A stretch of 64,000 bases of DNA, from contig CP136063.1 of assembly GCA_032622095.1 (NCBI GenBank), forward strand, positions 146,249,379-146,313,378. Reading direction: 5' to 3'. Source of the DNA: Siphonodentalium dalli (Eukaryota; Mollusca; Scaphopoda; Gadilida; Siphonodentaliidae). Position 1 is the first letter of the stretch. Every line of letters begins with the position of its first letter. Of this stretch, positions 1-10,410 are shown piece by piece. The notes under the pieces are model-generated. The model was not told the origin of the DNA. It did no database searches and was given only the letters and a program-made list of their open reading frames with translations. The position numbers and the translations under genes were made by a program.

Positions 1-905
1 TGTATACATCAAAAATATTTATATTAGTCAACTTAACCTCTGTATTCAGCAAACCTAATTGATCTTACTCTGATCGATTTTCGCAATTTCATCATCAGGT
101 CAAGGTAACAAACACATTTATCGGAATCCGATTTATTTTTAGAATATTTCACTTTCCAATTTTTGAAAAAATGTCTTGCGAGCTATTATTCTCTTGTGTG
201 ATTACTATTAACAGTTAATATCCACTCCGCATTAACATTAATTCTAGTAAACATGTCACATCGTTATGTGAAAAATCTACGTAATTTGTCAAATTGTGAT
301 GTGCGAAATGACTACATAAAATTTGTTTTATGTTTTATTTAAATTGACATGTGTCAATACGCGGCACACTGAAAATGATTACCATGTGGCATGCCATTTT
401 CAAAATTCATCGCATTTCTTTATCTGCATTTTAAGAATTGTCTTGCCATTTTATATTGAGTATGCTTGATATAAAAGCATGGGAGAAATTACATTTCTTT
501 GCCGCAATAGACACAAAGGATTATTTTAATTTATTCATTTTACGCGACAGCAGATCAGCTGATTGTAGTGTCAAGGTGATATTTACTGAGCTGTTCAGAA
601 ATAAAAAAAAACATTGACAGCATACACATGGTTTTGTCATCAATCAATCATCGGTGATGAAATATGGATTGGTTTGACTACTAAAGCAGACATTTGTAAC
701 TGCATTCACATGTAAATAAATATACTGGATTTAATATTCTACTTGATTGTGTATTTTATGTATCATTACACCACATAGCAATGGGTTAATACATTGCTAA
801 ACTCACCCAATTTTGTCAGGTTTGCCACCAACGGACAAATTGTTGAGAACAAACAAACTTACCTTTTGTTTGTTGTTTATATTAATTATTATAAAATATC
901 ATGTA
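1..905. other. AT-rich non-coding stretch
   Basis: I see no splice-bounded exon, TE terminus or conserved reading frame in this stretch. It is AT-rich with short homopolymers and could be intron or intergenic DNA, with the first MITE starting just after it. Confidence 0.5.
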
Positions 906-908
906 TAA

Positions 909-1572
909 GGCCAAAAAAAAAAGTGTTTTGGTTCTCGGGCAATTTTTTTTTCAAATCAATGAGGGAGGGAGGGTTTTATTTTTATTTTTTACTGCACATA
1001 GTAAGCATGGACAAAGATACCTTCCTCTGTCTATTAATAACCAGAAAGGTAGAGGGAACTGTTATGCATATAAACTCATTTAGTCTTATATAAAAATGAC
1101 ATTGTACTACCAGTGTATGACTGGGATTACCTAACAATATATAATTCCCCTGACATTAACTACTGTTATTGTTGTCTAAAAACTGATACCTCCCCATTCT
1201 AATATGTGATCCTGAATTTAGTTCTGTACCTTTCAATTGAATAAAGTTACAATTAGTGTAAGTTGTTCACAATGACTAAATGTAAGAAGAGCATGAGGAT
1301 CAGCTAATCATTTTCTTAATTTTAGTCATCTACTTCATGTTGTAAGCCTGCAAGTCACTTTTTAACACATTACATGTTAGAGCTCAATGCACACTAATAT
1401 TCAACACATATCTGCAATGGACATGTTGATAAAATAATTTATTTTTTTTCAAATTTATTTTTTCGGAAGTTTTTTTGTCATAACATCAGGCATTGCAATA
1501 AAAGGGCCTAATGCGGCCCTTTTTATTCAATGCGGCGGGGCCTGAGAACCAAAACCTTTTTTTTTGTTGGCC
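909..1572. mobile_element. PIF/Harbinger-like MITE, copy 1
   Basis: The left end (GGCC, an A-run, then TTTTGGTTCTCGGGC) is inverted at the right end (GCCTGAGAACCAAAA, a T-run, GGCC). The 3-bp direct repeat TAA at 906-908 and 1573-1575 fits the TWA-type target duplication of PIF/Harbinger transposons (family knowledge). The element is 664 bp with no transposase frame, so it is non-autonomous. A second, damaged copy starts at 7908, which shows it is mobile. The short open frames inside (for example 794-1093) run through the T/A-rich ends and are not genes. Confidence 0.7.
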
Positions 1573-1573
1573 T

Positions 1574-1856
1574 AAGACAAACTAAATATTCACCATAATA
1601 TACTATGTGGGGAATCACAACTCGGAAAAAACAATTTGTACAGATCAAGATAAACAACATCAATGATGTAACATAAATACTGATTTCTTTTCAATAATTT
1701 GACGTTGGAAGACTTGCAACGGCTGGGATGGTGATGTTATCACCTTTCAGGTGATAACTTTGGGCAGGGACGTTAGTAATATCCGTATTGGGTAATCGTA
1801 ATCATTGTAATCGTAGGATATTAACCTAGTGTTAGCAAAACTTGGAAGTTACTAAC
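1574..1856. other. Probable intron sequence
   Basis: This lies between the MITE and the minus-strand exon. It would be intron downstream of the exon's GT donor. No other feature recognised. Confidence 0.4.
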
Positions 1857-1958
1857 CTTTTGGTCCCTGAGTTGGTTTCTTTTTTTCTCAAGCTCTGTCA
1901 TTTTAGCATGAACCTGCTTCAAAGCATTTTCTCTTTCCTTTAAAATTTCTTGATTTTC
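1857..1958 (-). CDS. Host-gene exon, coiled-coil protein (unidentified)
   Basis: Read on the minus strand, a pyrimidine-rich tract ending TCTTTCCAG precedes 102 bp of open frame, followed by the donor GTTAGTAAC. Exactly 34 codons fit (phase 0 at both ends). The peptide starts ENQEILKEREN and ends KKRNQLRDQK. It is very rich in E, K, Q and R with leucines spaced as in a coiled coil. The upstream exon at 22557-22620 ends in phase 0 with MKEIE, so splicing would give an uninterrupted helix (...MKEIE then ENQEIL...). Seen directly: splice sites, phase, composition. Inferred: membership of one host gene. I cannot name the protein; ciliary or cytoskeletal coiled-coil proteins are possible. It could instead be an exon of a pseudogene. 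Confidence 0.7.
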
Positions 1959-3420
1959 CTGGAAAGACAGAACAAATATTTAAGATAAAGGCGATCTTGT
2001 GGTGGGTATAACTGTTAAAATAGTCGCATCCCCTAAAACCACCATAAACAGACAGAATAATATATAAGACAGATGTTGTTCTGATAACAACCAAAAATAT
2101 CGCGTACATTGCATGTAATTGTCACATTTGTATGCTCTGTTATGTGAACAAACATCAAAAAAGTGACAGAATCATTTGTTTATAGACAAACACTCAGAAC
2201 TACCGTATCGTCCAATGAAAATGTTCTGTTGAGCGAAGATAAAATTATCAACGATCGCATTCAAATCACACCAAACTTTATTTTAATCGACCCATTCTAC
2301 CGTCTGTCAGCTAAAAATCCAGCTAATCCACGTGGAAATGATCAGACAGAAAACATGCGCATAATATAATTGTTCTTGCAAAGAGATGAATATTTTTCAA
2401 TCCAGTTAGTATTTTCTCCTAACCTATATATGGTAATACATAACAAATAAGGAATTTACTATGATATTATTGTGAGTTGTAAGTTGTAGACGCACCAAAT
2501 TAGGGGTTTTACAACCGACGTATAATGCACGCGAATCTAAATAAGGAAATGATGCAATATCATTACTCTGCTTATAAACAATTCACTGCGCTTTTTGCAA
2601 GAAACAAAACAACACTCGACCTGCATTTTCTCTGACACAAAAGCTTGTTTTGAGAATAATATCGCATTCATATCATCATTATGCTATACTATAGTATATT
2701 CTTCAGGAAATTATCATAATTTGTTATTTCTAAATTATAACCTACAACCGTCCCTTTAAACACAAGCAAAGTGTTTGCAAAATGAATCAGGAATAGCATA
2801 GGCCACCTAGCCGGTTTGAAAATCTTAAATGGGCCAAAAGCATTACTTTTAGTGATTGGAAAACTTATTTAGAGCAAATTCCATATGACAATTGATGAAG
2901 ACTCAGAAATTGGTAGACAATTGGTTGAATATCTTAGTGCTTATTTCCCGATGGTTGATCCTATTTTTTTTAATCTTACCGTTATTATTTAATACTCACA
3001 TCCACATGGTCTTATCTATCTTCATTGATTAGTTTTGCTTGATTTTAGTGCTCACATCTGTATAATTTCGGCTGTGTATCAGCGTATTATTGTAGAACTC
3101 TCAGTATCACATGCACATGGTCCCATGATTTACTTTTTGTTTTTATTTAAAATGAACTTACAGGTATGTTATTTTTCACCATTTGCATATATCCACAATA
3201 TAAACCATTTTAGAGCACCAATCATGTGGTTTTACGGTTATATTAATTAAATTATTTTATTATTATAGACAAAGTGTTATTTTCATTTGTTTCGACCAAG
3301 TCTATATCAACTACATTCATTATGGAATCAACAACTCAGATATGTCAAATTGTATGGAGCCACTTTAACCAGGCCTTTAACTTTAACCCTTTGATACTCA
3401 ATAGATTCTCCCACTCAGTT
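1959..3420. other. Unassigned AT-rich DNA, probable intron
   Basis: No TE termini or exon with convincing splice sites was found. A 68-codon frame at 2163-2369 has no recognisable domain and no context, so I do not call it a gene. The poly-pyrimidine stretch beside 1958 serves the neighbouring exon. Confidence 0.4.
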
Positions 3421-3429
3421 TTAAAAGTA

Positions 3430-3720
3430 TACGTTGGAATGGTCTATTGTTCATCTGGAGGAGTTTTTAGGAAAAACAAGCAGACAACAGATAACAAGGG
3501 TTGCACATCATAGGTGGCTTAATCAAGGTTTTTTTGCCCATAAAAGTGAATCTGTTCGACCGAGAATCACCAACAAGACAGTGGGGTCGCTCACCAGACT
3601 GCAAAGACTGATAAGACTGGGACTCTGGAGACCACAAGTCAGAACTTTTCATAATCACTTTAAAAGAAGTAGATCTAAACAGGATATGTGGCTAGAGAGA
3701 CTTCACGTATGTAGATTGGT
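3430..3720. repeat. Dispersed repeat family R1, copy 1
   Basis: The segment containing 'GTGGGGTCGCTCACCAGACT' and 'GATAAGACTGGGACT' recurs almost unchanged at 59460-59590 and in diverged form at 19780-19905. It yields apparent open frames of 160 codons here and 98 codons near 59.3 kb. The frames do not agree over their full length and are low in domain-like content, so this is a dispersed non-coding repeat. It is followed in all three places by bivalve-type repeat sequence. Confidence 0.65.
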
Positions 3721-4155
3721 GAAAATCCACCATGAAATTACCAACTGTACACTACTGATCACTCCCCTCCTCCAGCTCAACAAGTCCCCTCCCGACCAGG
3801 CTCCAGACTCCCAAGTCTTAGGTTGGAATTTCACAACCGACACCTCAAACTTTCTCAATGTTGTAAATTTCCAATCTCACAAGCGCCTTTTTATTAAACC
3901 ATTTAGACATGTTTGAAGCCCAATTATCGATGGACCCAAAAAACCATACATGTATGTCAGATTAAACAGTCAGGTGGTTCCAAGGTAGATGTTTTAATGA
4001 ATTTGGTATTTCAATGATTTTATTAGACACAAAAGTGTTAACTCCCCATAGCCCCGCCATTTATTGACAGGTTGACCTCATTTTAACAAATCTGAATCTC
4101 AGTCACTAAAGGATCTTCCATACTATATGTAAGCTAAATAGTCCAACCTCTCTTG
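3721..4155. repeat. Bivalve-type dispersed repeat, flank of hAT element
   Basis: Phrases such as 'TTTTAACAAATCTGAATC' and 'CAGTCACTAAAGGATC' match the same family at 10411-12130, 19334-19620 and 59650-60000. The hAT element at 4156 was inserted inside this repeat; the interrupted repeat resumes after 10418. Confidence 0.7.
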
Positions 4156-4565
4156 CAGGGTTCGCGCTGCCACTTGCAAAAAAAAATCTCATTTGGCAAA
4201 AATTTTGGCAAGTGGGTTTTCAATTCTGTGATGTGAACGATCTAGTCCGAAAACATCGAAAGTGGGAATATATCGCGGACTGTACAAAGGGAAACCCGAT
4301 CGCGGACAGTACAAAGAGAAACCCGATCGACAACTTAGCAAATGTGTTTACGTGCATAGCTCTCAGCTTGTATTAACAAATTATATGTAAGATTATTTTG
4401 TTGTATATATTTGTAATATTTGTATTCTCCATTGATATGGAGGAATAAAGTATCTCTCTATCAACCAAGCGATCACAAAGTGATATGCAATCATCTTTAG
4501 TTTTCACAAGACGGTAACACCTTATTTCAGTCATAATCAAACTCACTGACCATGGGAGTTCATTA

Positions 4566-5120
4566 ATGCACACATGTCAGGTAGTGTTGTTACAGAAATG
4601 GTGGGTGTTTATTTTAGATTGCTTAAATAGTGACAGCGATACTAAACGCCAAATCATTTCTAAAATTAGTCTCAAACGAAAACGTGTCGAGTGCGACGAT
4701 ACTGTGACGAAAGGTAAAAAACTGACAGACTTCTTTGGACGCAAGACAGTTTTGTCTACGTTACCTACGTCTGACTGTGTATTGACTGACATACAAAAAG
4801 ACGATGTGCTACTTGCAGATGTGACTGTTGTTGATGATGTGACAGACGTACGTGTGATTGATTTACATAGACGGACAGACATTATATAGTAACCAGACTC
4901 CGACAACGCCTTCGAATTTACTAACAGACCGACATTACTGACAAAACGGACATACAAAGACGCATGGACATTAAACCGACCGTGGTTGATTTATGACAAT
5001 GTGAAGAAAGCTATGTTTTGTAAAGTGTGCATTGACGCCGGTATAAGCAATTTGTCAGTAACAGGCTGTTTTAATCTGGAGAAAGATTATGTCACTCTGC
5101 ACGAAACAGCAAAAGGTAAT
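4566..5120 (+). pseudogene. hAT transposase N-terminal exon, ZNF862-like, with stop codons
   Basis: The frame contains a basic KRKR patch, then KKLTDFFGR, an acidic linker, and a TTF/BED-like zinc-finger block: the order ...DAWTLNRPWL, MFCKVC (a C-x2-C pair), TGCF, LHET. This order matches the N-terminus of ZNF862/KIAA1586-type domesticated hAT transposases (family knowledge). The block normally binds DNA at the transposon ends. Two consecutive in-frame stops, TAG TAA at 4887-4892, break the frame between the linker and the finger, although both halves stay in the same phase. AAAG/GTAATT at about 5117 looks like a splice donor, consistent with an intron before the C-terminal part at 7334. Inactive as it stands. 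Confidence 0.75.
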
Positions 5121-5399
5121 TATTTTACATTTAATCCCCCATTGTCTGTCTGGGTCATTCACGGGGCTCCTGCACAATGCATATTTATGATGACATTGTA
5201 TTTATGACGGTCGAGGTTTATGACCACCAAGTGTAAGACAACAGGTTAATCAGCCAAATGTGAATCACGACAGATATTTTGATGAAACTGTAGCTCAACT
5301 TGGAAAGGGTATAATTTAATGTGTTACTGTCGATGGAGTGATTAGGAATGTGGAAAATTGAATGTCTAATACTAGTTTATCAACATGAAAAGATATATA

Positions 5400-6220
5400 T
5401 ATATACATGTATATAAAAGTAAAATCTAAGATGGTTGCTGGCGGCTATGTTTTCCAACAATTCAAAAACATTTGATAGCTTTAGTCATGCAAAGAAAAGA
5501 ATCCAAAATGGCCACTGGCAGCCATGTTTTAATGCTGAATAACCCCAAAATGACTCGTTCCCATCTACATGTCAATTTCAACAGCCATGACAAATTTTAT
5601 GATGATCAGAGAAAGGTACGACCTGTAGCCCGTGCTAAAGGATTTAGTCATACAAAGAGTAAAATCTAAGATGGCTGCCAGTGGCCATGTTTTTTGGCCG
5701 AATGACCCCAAAATTACTCGTTCCCATCTACAAGTCAATATTAACACCCACGACAAATGTCATGATGATCAGATGAACAGTACGACCTGTAGCCCGTGCT
5801 AATGGATTGAATTTTGAAATCCAAGATGGCTGCTGGTGGCCATGTTTTTTTTCCGAATGACCCCAAAATGACTCGTTCCCATCTACATTCCAATTTCAAC
5901 AGCCATGACAAATTTTATGATGATCAGACTAAAGGTACGACCTGTAGCCCGTGCTAAAGGATTTAGTCATACAAAGAGTAAAATCCAAGATGGCTGCTGG
6001 CGGCCATGTTTTTTGGCCCCAAAATGACTCGTTCCCATCTACATGTCATTGTTAACATCCATGACAAATTTCATGATGATCTGACCAAAGGTACGACCTG
6101 TAGCCCGTGCTAAAGGATTTAGTCATGCAAAGAGTAAAATCTAAGATGGCTGCTGGCGGCCATGTTTTTTGGCCAAATGACCCCAAAATGACCCGTTCCC
6201 ATCTACATGTCATTGGGGGG
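5400..6220. repeat. ~160-bp hairpin repeat array
   Basis: Five monomers, each carrying 'AAGATGGCTGCTGGCGGCCA' or a variant, 'ACCCCAAAATGACTCGTTCC', 'CATGACAAATTTCATGATG' and 'ACGACCTGTAGCCCGTGC'. Best-preserved monomers carry the inverted repeat ATGGCCGC/GCGGCCAT with a two-base loop. Apparent frames in both directions (60-88 codons) are repeat translations, not genes. More arrays lie in each triplicated unit. Confidence 0.85.
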
Positions 6221-6228
6221 GGGGGGGT
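6215..6228. repeat. G homopolymer
   Basis: A run of Gs terminates the last 160-bp monomer. It is likely length-variable. Confidence 0.8.
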
Positions 6229-7333
6229 AACACTCCTCAAAATTGTGGAGAGGGGGGCTTTAGACCCCCTGACCCCTAATGGTACCCAATGTCCATACAA
6301 AATTCCCAGATTTATCATTTTCTTTACTATCTAGAGGCGAATCCATGCGTTTCTTCTTTAAATCTGTCCAAAATGTGGTCATTATCATTTGAAAATAAGA
6401 AAATCTGGAATTAACAACTTATCATGGCGAGACGTGAAATTTCGTAAAATTCAAATTTTTCTTATAGGAATCATGGAACTAAATGGTTTCCCATAGGCGA
6501 CAGTGTTAACATTTCAGCCAAATTCACTGAATTGAAGCCTGCAGGCCATACCAGTGATGTATACCCAGCTAGATTGACACCAGTTGATCACGAAAATGCA
6601 AGAAAAATCATAGGTCATGTATTTACTTTTTAAAATAAATCCTCAAGTGTACGACAGGGCTATCCCACAGCCAAATTTGATCTGGAAAAAACCCAGAACT
6701 ACAGCAGCTAGTTAAATAAATTTCCCGCTCACAAATATCAATTCCCCCATTCATTCGCCAGTTTAAGTTATTCAGATATTATGTACGAATCAAATAAACA
6801 CGATGTCATCCTTTAATAACGTGTCGCATGTATCAGGTGAAGGTCATTCTTCAGTTACCTTCACCTTTAGCATTCCACTGTGTACTCGCTCCCCGACCAG
6901 ACTTGTTTACCCTCCCGATATTCGCGGGAGACTCCCGATTTTAATCGTCTTTTCCCACGCTCCCGATCCGGAAACAGAATCTCCCGATTTCAAATGTCTA
7001 TACCAGAATAAAAAAAATAATTTACAGTGATTAATAGGCTGTCCCTGTGGCGACTAAAACAGGCGCAAAAATCAATTAGCTAGCGGCTGACCACACACAA
7101 TGCATGAAGCCATGCAATAAATCAATTTAGACTAATCATACCAGCGACACTGGTATTCATGTCGGCTTTGATTCTTTTGTGAAAGTGACGAAAGAGTAAG
7201 TGGAAACTGAGCTGTATTTGTCAATATCATAAACGGCGGATTTCCTTACAAGTTTATGTGTGACTATATAACGAAACACATTTTTCTTTCGTCATAACAA
7301 ATCACTTATTTACTAAACTACATTCTTCATCCA
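6229..7333. other. hAT interior, non-coding and diverged repeats
   Basis: Mostly unassigned. The part at 6880-7010 holds a reiterated 'CTCCCGAT' motif beside 'CAGACTTGTTTAC', also present in each 3.6-kb unit as 'TCTCCCTATTT' and inverted at 44900-44980. A 75-codon frame at 6803-7030 spans this repeat and is not a gene. Confidence 0.5.
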
Positions 7334-7849
7334 ATGAACGAATTTAATACGCTATTTCAATCAGACGAAACCATGCTGGGATTCATGCAGACTGAGATGG
7401 AAAGGTTGTTAAGGAAATTCTTAGGAAAGTTCGTGAAAAGCATCGTGATAAAAACAGTGACACTATCACCTCCGTACGATATGAGTTAACAGAAAATCAA
7501 CTTCCGGATGACAGCGCGCGCATACATCGAGGAGGTCAAAGGGCAAATAAGCCCAAGAGAAGTGAAAACATTTTATGACAGTGCGCGTACGTTCTATCAG
7601 TCAATTGTTGACAAAATGATTCAGAAATTTCCCTTTGAGGAACACATATTTGATGATTTGACCATTCTTAATCCAAAGGAAGAAGCCAGGGACAATGTTA
7701 CGGCATCATCGTTGATAAGTTTGTCAAAACGCTTTGGGCTAATTCAGACAGATGAGCAATTCGACGATCTCGCAGACGAATTAATCGACTACAAAACTGC
7801 AGTAAATCTTCCAAAGTTCAACCATGAAGATCAACGATGCGACGAGTAA
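7334..7849 (+). pseudogene. hAT transposase C-terminal region, ZNF862-like, frameshifted
   Basis: A first frame from ATG 7334 reads NEFNTLFQSDETMLGF ... EMERLLRKFLGKFVKS and stops at about 7486. A second frame (7508-7849) reads ...REVKTFYDSARTFYQS, KFPFEEHIFDDLTILNP, LADELIDYK. The succession 'FN-LFQ / E--RLL-KFL-KFV / FY---R-FY / KFPF-D' is characteristic of the region before the hAT dimerisation domain in ZNF862/KIAA1586-like proteins (family knowledge). At least one frameshift separates the two halves and the terminal dimerisation motif is missing. Plus strand, same direction as the N-terminal piece in the same hAT element. Confidence 0.7.
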
Positions 7850-7907
7850 TGTTGTAATATATTATTATTGATTTTTAAGTTTATATATAAAATAAAATCA
7901 TATATAA

Positions 7908-8602
7908 GGCCAAAAAAAAAGAAGAGTTTTGGTTCTCGGGCAATTTGTTTTTCAAATCAATGAGGGAGGGAGGGTTTTATTTTTATTTTTTATTTTTTTC
8001 TGCGCATAGTAAGCATGGACAAAGATACCTTCCTCTGTCTAGTAATAACCAGAAATGTAGAGGGAACTGTTATGCATATAAACTCATTTAATCTTATATA
8101 AAAATGACATTGTACTACCAGTGTATGACTGGGATTACCTAACATTATATAATGCACCTGACATTAACTACTGTTATTGTTGTCTAAAAACTTATACCGC
8201 TCCATTCTAATATGTGATCCTGAATTTAGTTCTGTGCCTTTCAATTGTATAAAGTTACATCATCATCATCAATGTTTGGGGAGTAAGTCGCATGACTTTT
8301 ACCCCTTTCACATAATAACATACATGTATAGAATAACGTAAATGAATTAATTGTTTTAAAATTATCCATGACGTTTAGTCGTACATATATCGCTCGTTAT
8401 AACAGTTGTTATCGAATAACTCCTTGAATTGTTGAACCGATTCAGTGGAAACAATGTAATCTGATAAACTATTCCAGTTTGTAATCACTCTCTGGGAAAA
8501 GAAATATTTTCGCACATCATTGACTATTATGTTCTTTTGTTACAATTAGTGTAAGTTAGTTCACAATGACTAATTGTAAGAAGAGCATGAGGGTCAGCCC
8601 AT
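7908..8602. mobile_element. PIF/Harbinger-like MITE, copy 2, interrupted and truncated
   Basis: Starts TAA-GGCC plus an A-run and TTTTGGTTCTCGGGC exactly like copy 1 at 909, and follows copy 1 to the 'TAAGAAGAGCATGAGG' phrase. It is split at 8259-8538 by a LINE insertion and lost its right terminus after about 8602. The last ~60 bp are carried into each tandem unit. Confidence 0.75.
8259..8538 (-). mobile_element. 5'-truncated LINE (CR1/L2/RTE-type 3' end)
   Basis: Copy 1 of the host MITE reads through without this 280-bp segment, so its limits are exact. It is bracketed by the direct repeat GTTAC (8254-8258 and 8539-8543). On the minus strand it encodes the end of a LINE reverse transcriptase: RKYFFSQRVITNWNSL then STESVQQFKELFD, followed by a stop. 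The pattern 'R-YFF--RVI--WN-L ... S---FK--LD' is the C-terminus of many CR1/L2/RTE-like polymerases (family knowledge). The 3' tail is a short (GAT)n microsatellite. 5' truncation, tail and target duplication are the marks of target-primed insertion. Confidence 0.8.
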
Positions 8603-8754
8603 AAATTCCTTTCTATACGTGATGTTTTAGTAATTTACCATCTCCCTATTTTTATCCAAATCTCCCTATTTATGAAGGTGAATCTCCCTATTTCTGATTT
8701 TCAAAGTAAACAAGTCTGTCCCCGACTCTAGAACACATTTAGCTCCCTGATTCC

Positions 8755-9895
8755 TAAAGAATTTAGTCATACAAAGAGTAAAATCCAAGATGGCTGCTGG
8801 CGGCCATGTTTTTTGGCCGAATGACCCCAAAATGACTCGTTCTCATCTACATGTCATTATTAACATTCATGACAAATTTCATGATGATCAGGCGGAGAAT
8901 AAGACCTGTGGCCCGTGCTAATGGATTAAATTTTGAAATAAAAGATGGCCGCTGGTGGCCATGTTTTTTGTCCTAATGACCCCAAAATGACTCGTTCCCA
9001 TCTACATTCCAATTTCAACAGCCATGACAAATTTCATGATGATCAGACTAAAGGTACGACCTGTAGCCCGTGCTAAAGGATTTAGTTACACAAAGAGTAA
9101 AATCCAAGATGGCTGCTGGCGGCCATGATTTTTGGCCAAATGACCCCAAAATTACTCGTTCCCATCTACATGTCAATATTAATATCCATGACAAATTTCA
9201 TGATGATCAGGCGAAGAGTACGACCTGTGGCCCGTGCTAATGGATTAAATTTTGAAATAAAAGATGGCCGCTGGTGGCCATGTTTTTTGTCCTAATGACC
9301 CCAAAATGACTCGTTCCCATCTACATTCCAATTTCAACAGCCATGACAAATTTCATGATGATCAGACTAAAGGTACGACCTGTAGCCCGTGCTAAAGGAT
9401 TTAGTCATACAAAGAGTAAAATCCAAGAAGGCAGCTGGCGGTCATGTTTTTTGGCCGAATGACCCAAAAATGACTCGTCCCCATCTACATGTCATTGTTA
9501 ACATCCATGACAAATTTTATGATGATCCGACCAAAGGTACGACCTGTAGCCCGTGTCAAAGGATTTAGTCATGCAAAGAGTAAAATCTAAGATGGCTGCC
9601 GGCGGCCATGTTTTTTGGCCGAATGACCCCAAAATTACTCGTTCCCATCTACATGTCAATATTAACATCCATGACAAATTTCATAATAAATTTCATGACA
9701 ATAAGACGAACAGTACGGCCTGTAGCCCGTGCTAATGGATTGAATTATGAAATCCAAGATGGCCGCTGGCGGCCATGTTTTTCTTCCGAATGACCCCAAA
9801 ATGACTCGTTCCCATCTACATGTCAATGTCAACATCCATGACAAATTTCATAATAATCGGACCAAAGGTACGAACTGTAGCCCGTGCTAAAGGAA
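8755..9895. repeat. ~160-bp hairpin repeat array in unit 1
   Basis: Seven monomers; the GATGGC-core occurs at about 8790, 8944, 9108, 9263, 9429, 9592 and 9760, that is spacings near 154 to 168. Short frames of about 60 codons in it appear identically in units 2 and 3 and are not genes. Confidence 0.85.
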
Positions 9896-9910
9896 ATTGT
9901 TGACGAATCA

Positions 9911-9931
9911 CGCACACACACACACACACAC
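9911..9931. repeat. CA microsatellite
   Basis: (CA)n run, repeated at the same place in units 2 and 3 (near 13513 and 17112). Confidence 0.9.
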
Positions 9932-10116
9932 GCACGACGGATACCAAGCCATGGCAATAGCTCAAACTTTACAAAGTAAAGTTGAGCTAATAATAGTTAT
10001 TAGTTTCCAGATGTCCCTTAGATATTTTCGCAAGGATAAATATTTTATGATTTAAAAAAAAATAATGATATAAAACAAAAAATAATGACATAAGAAGGAC
10101 AATCCCGGGGTTAGGC

Positions 10117-10138
10117 CCCCCCCCCCCCCCCCCCCCAC
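10117..10138. repeat. C homopolymer, variable between units
   Basis: A run of about 20 Cs; the lengths differ between the three units (near 10117, 13718 and 17317) and account for most of the unit-length difference. Confidence 0.85.
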
Positions 10139-10410
10139 ATCACTCTTTCACATAAAGATTAATAAATTAAAAAAAAATGATGTATATAAAAATACTTCCA
10201 GTAATATTATACTATCATTATATCATTAAATTATTGTGTATTTTACCTGTGTCTGTTAGATTTTACGTTTTATATGAATCAAGATAAAAATGCTAATTTT
10301 CTTTGATTTTCCCTAATTTGACCTTCAATTTAATTTGGCAAAAACAAATTTCATTTGGCAAAAAAAAAATTCATTTGGCAAGAGAATAAAATGGTCCAGC
10401 GCCAACCCTG

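Larger units (their letters stand above)
4156..10410 (+). mobile_element. hAT transposon with ZNF862-type transposase remains
   Basis: The left terminus CAGGGTTCGCGCTG is mirrored by the right terminus CAGCGCCAACCCTG, and the 8-bp sequence CTCTCTTG flanks both ends (4148-4155 and 10411-10418). Length 8 and the CAGGG ends are hAT hallmarks (family knowledge). Subterminal 'ATTTGGCAAAA' repeats occur at both ends. Two plus-strand coding remnants of a hAT-type transposase lie inside (4566-5120 and 7334-7849). The rest is later cargo: 160-bp repeat arrays, a Harbinger-like MITE holding a LINE fragment, a CA microsatellite and a C homopolymer. The element is dead. Its right portion (8529 onward) was later triplicated, so two more copies of the right terminus lie downstream. 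Confidence 0.85.

Noticed and set aside
3434-3916. 160-codon plus frame
   Set aside because: Lies on dispersed repeat R1; other copies have broken or shifted frames.
8755-9895. CRISPR-like array (regular repeats with hairpin)
   Set aside because: Monomers of ~160 bp are repetitive over their full length with no unique spacers, and the DNA is eukaryotic.
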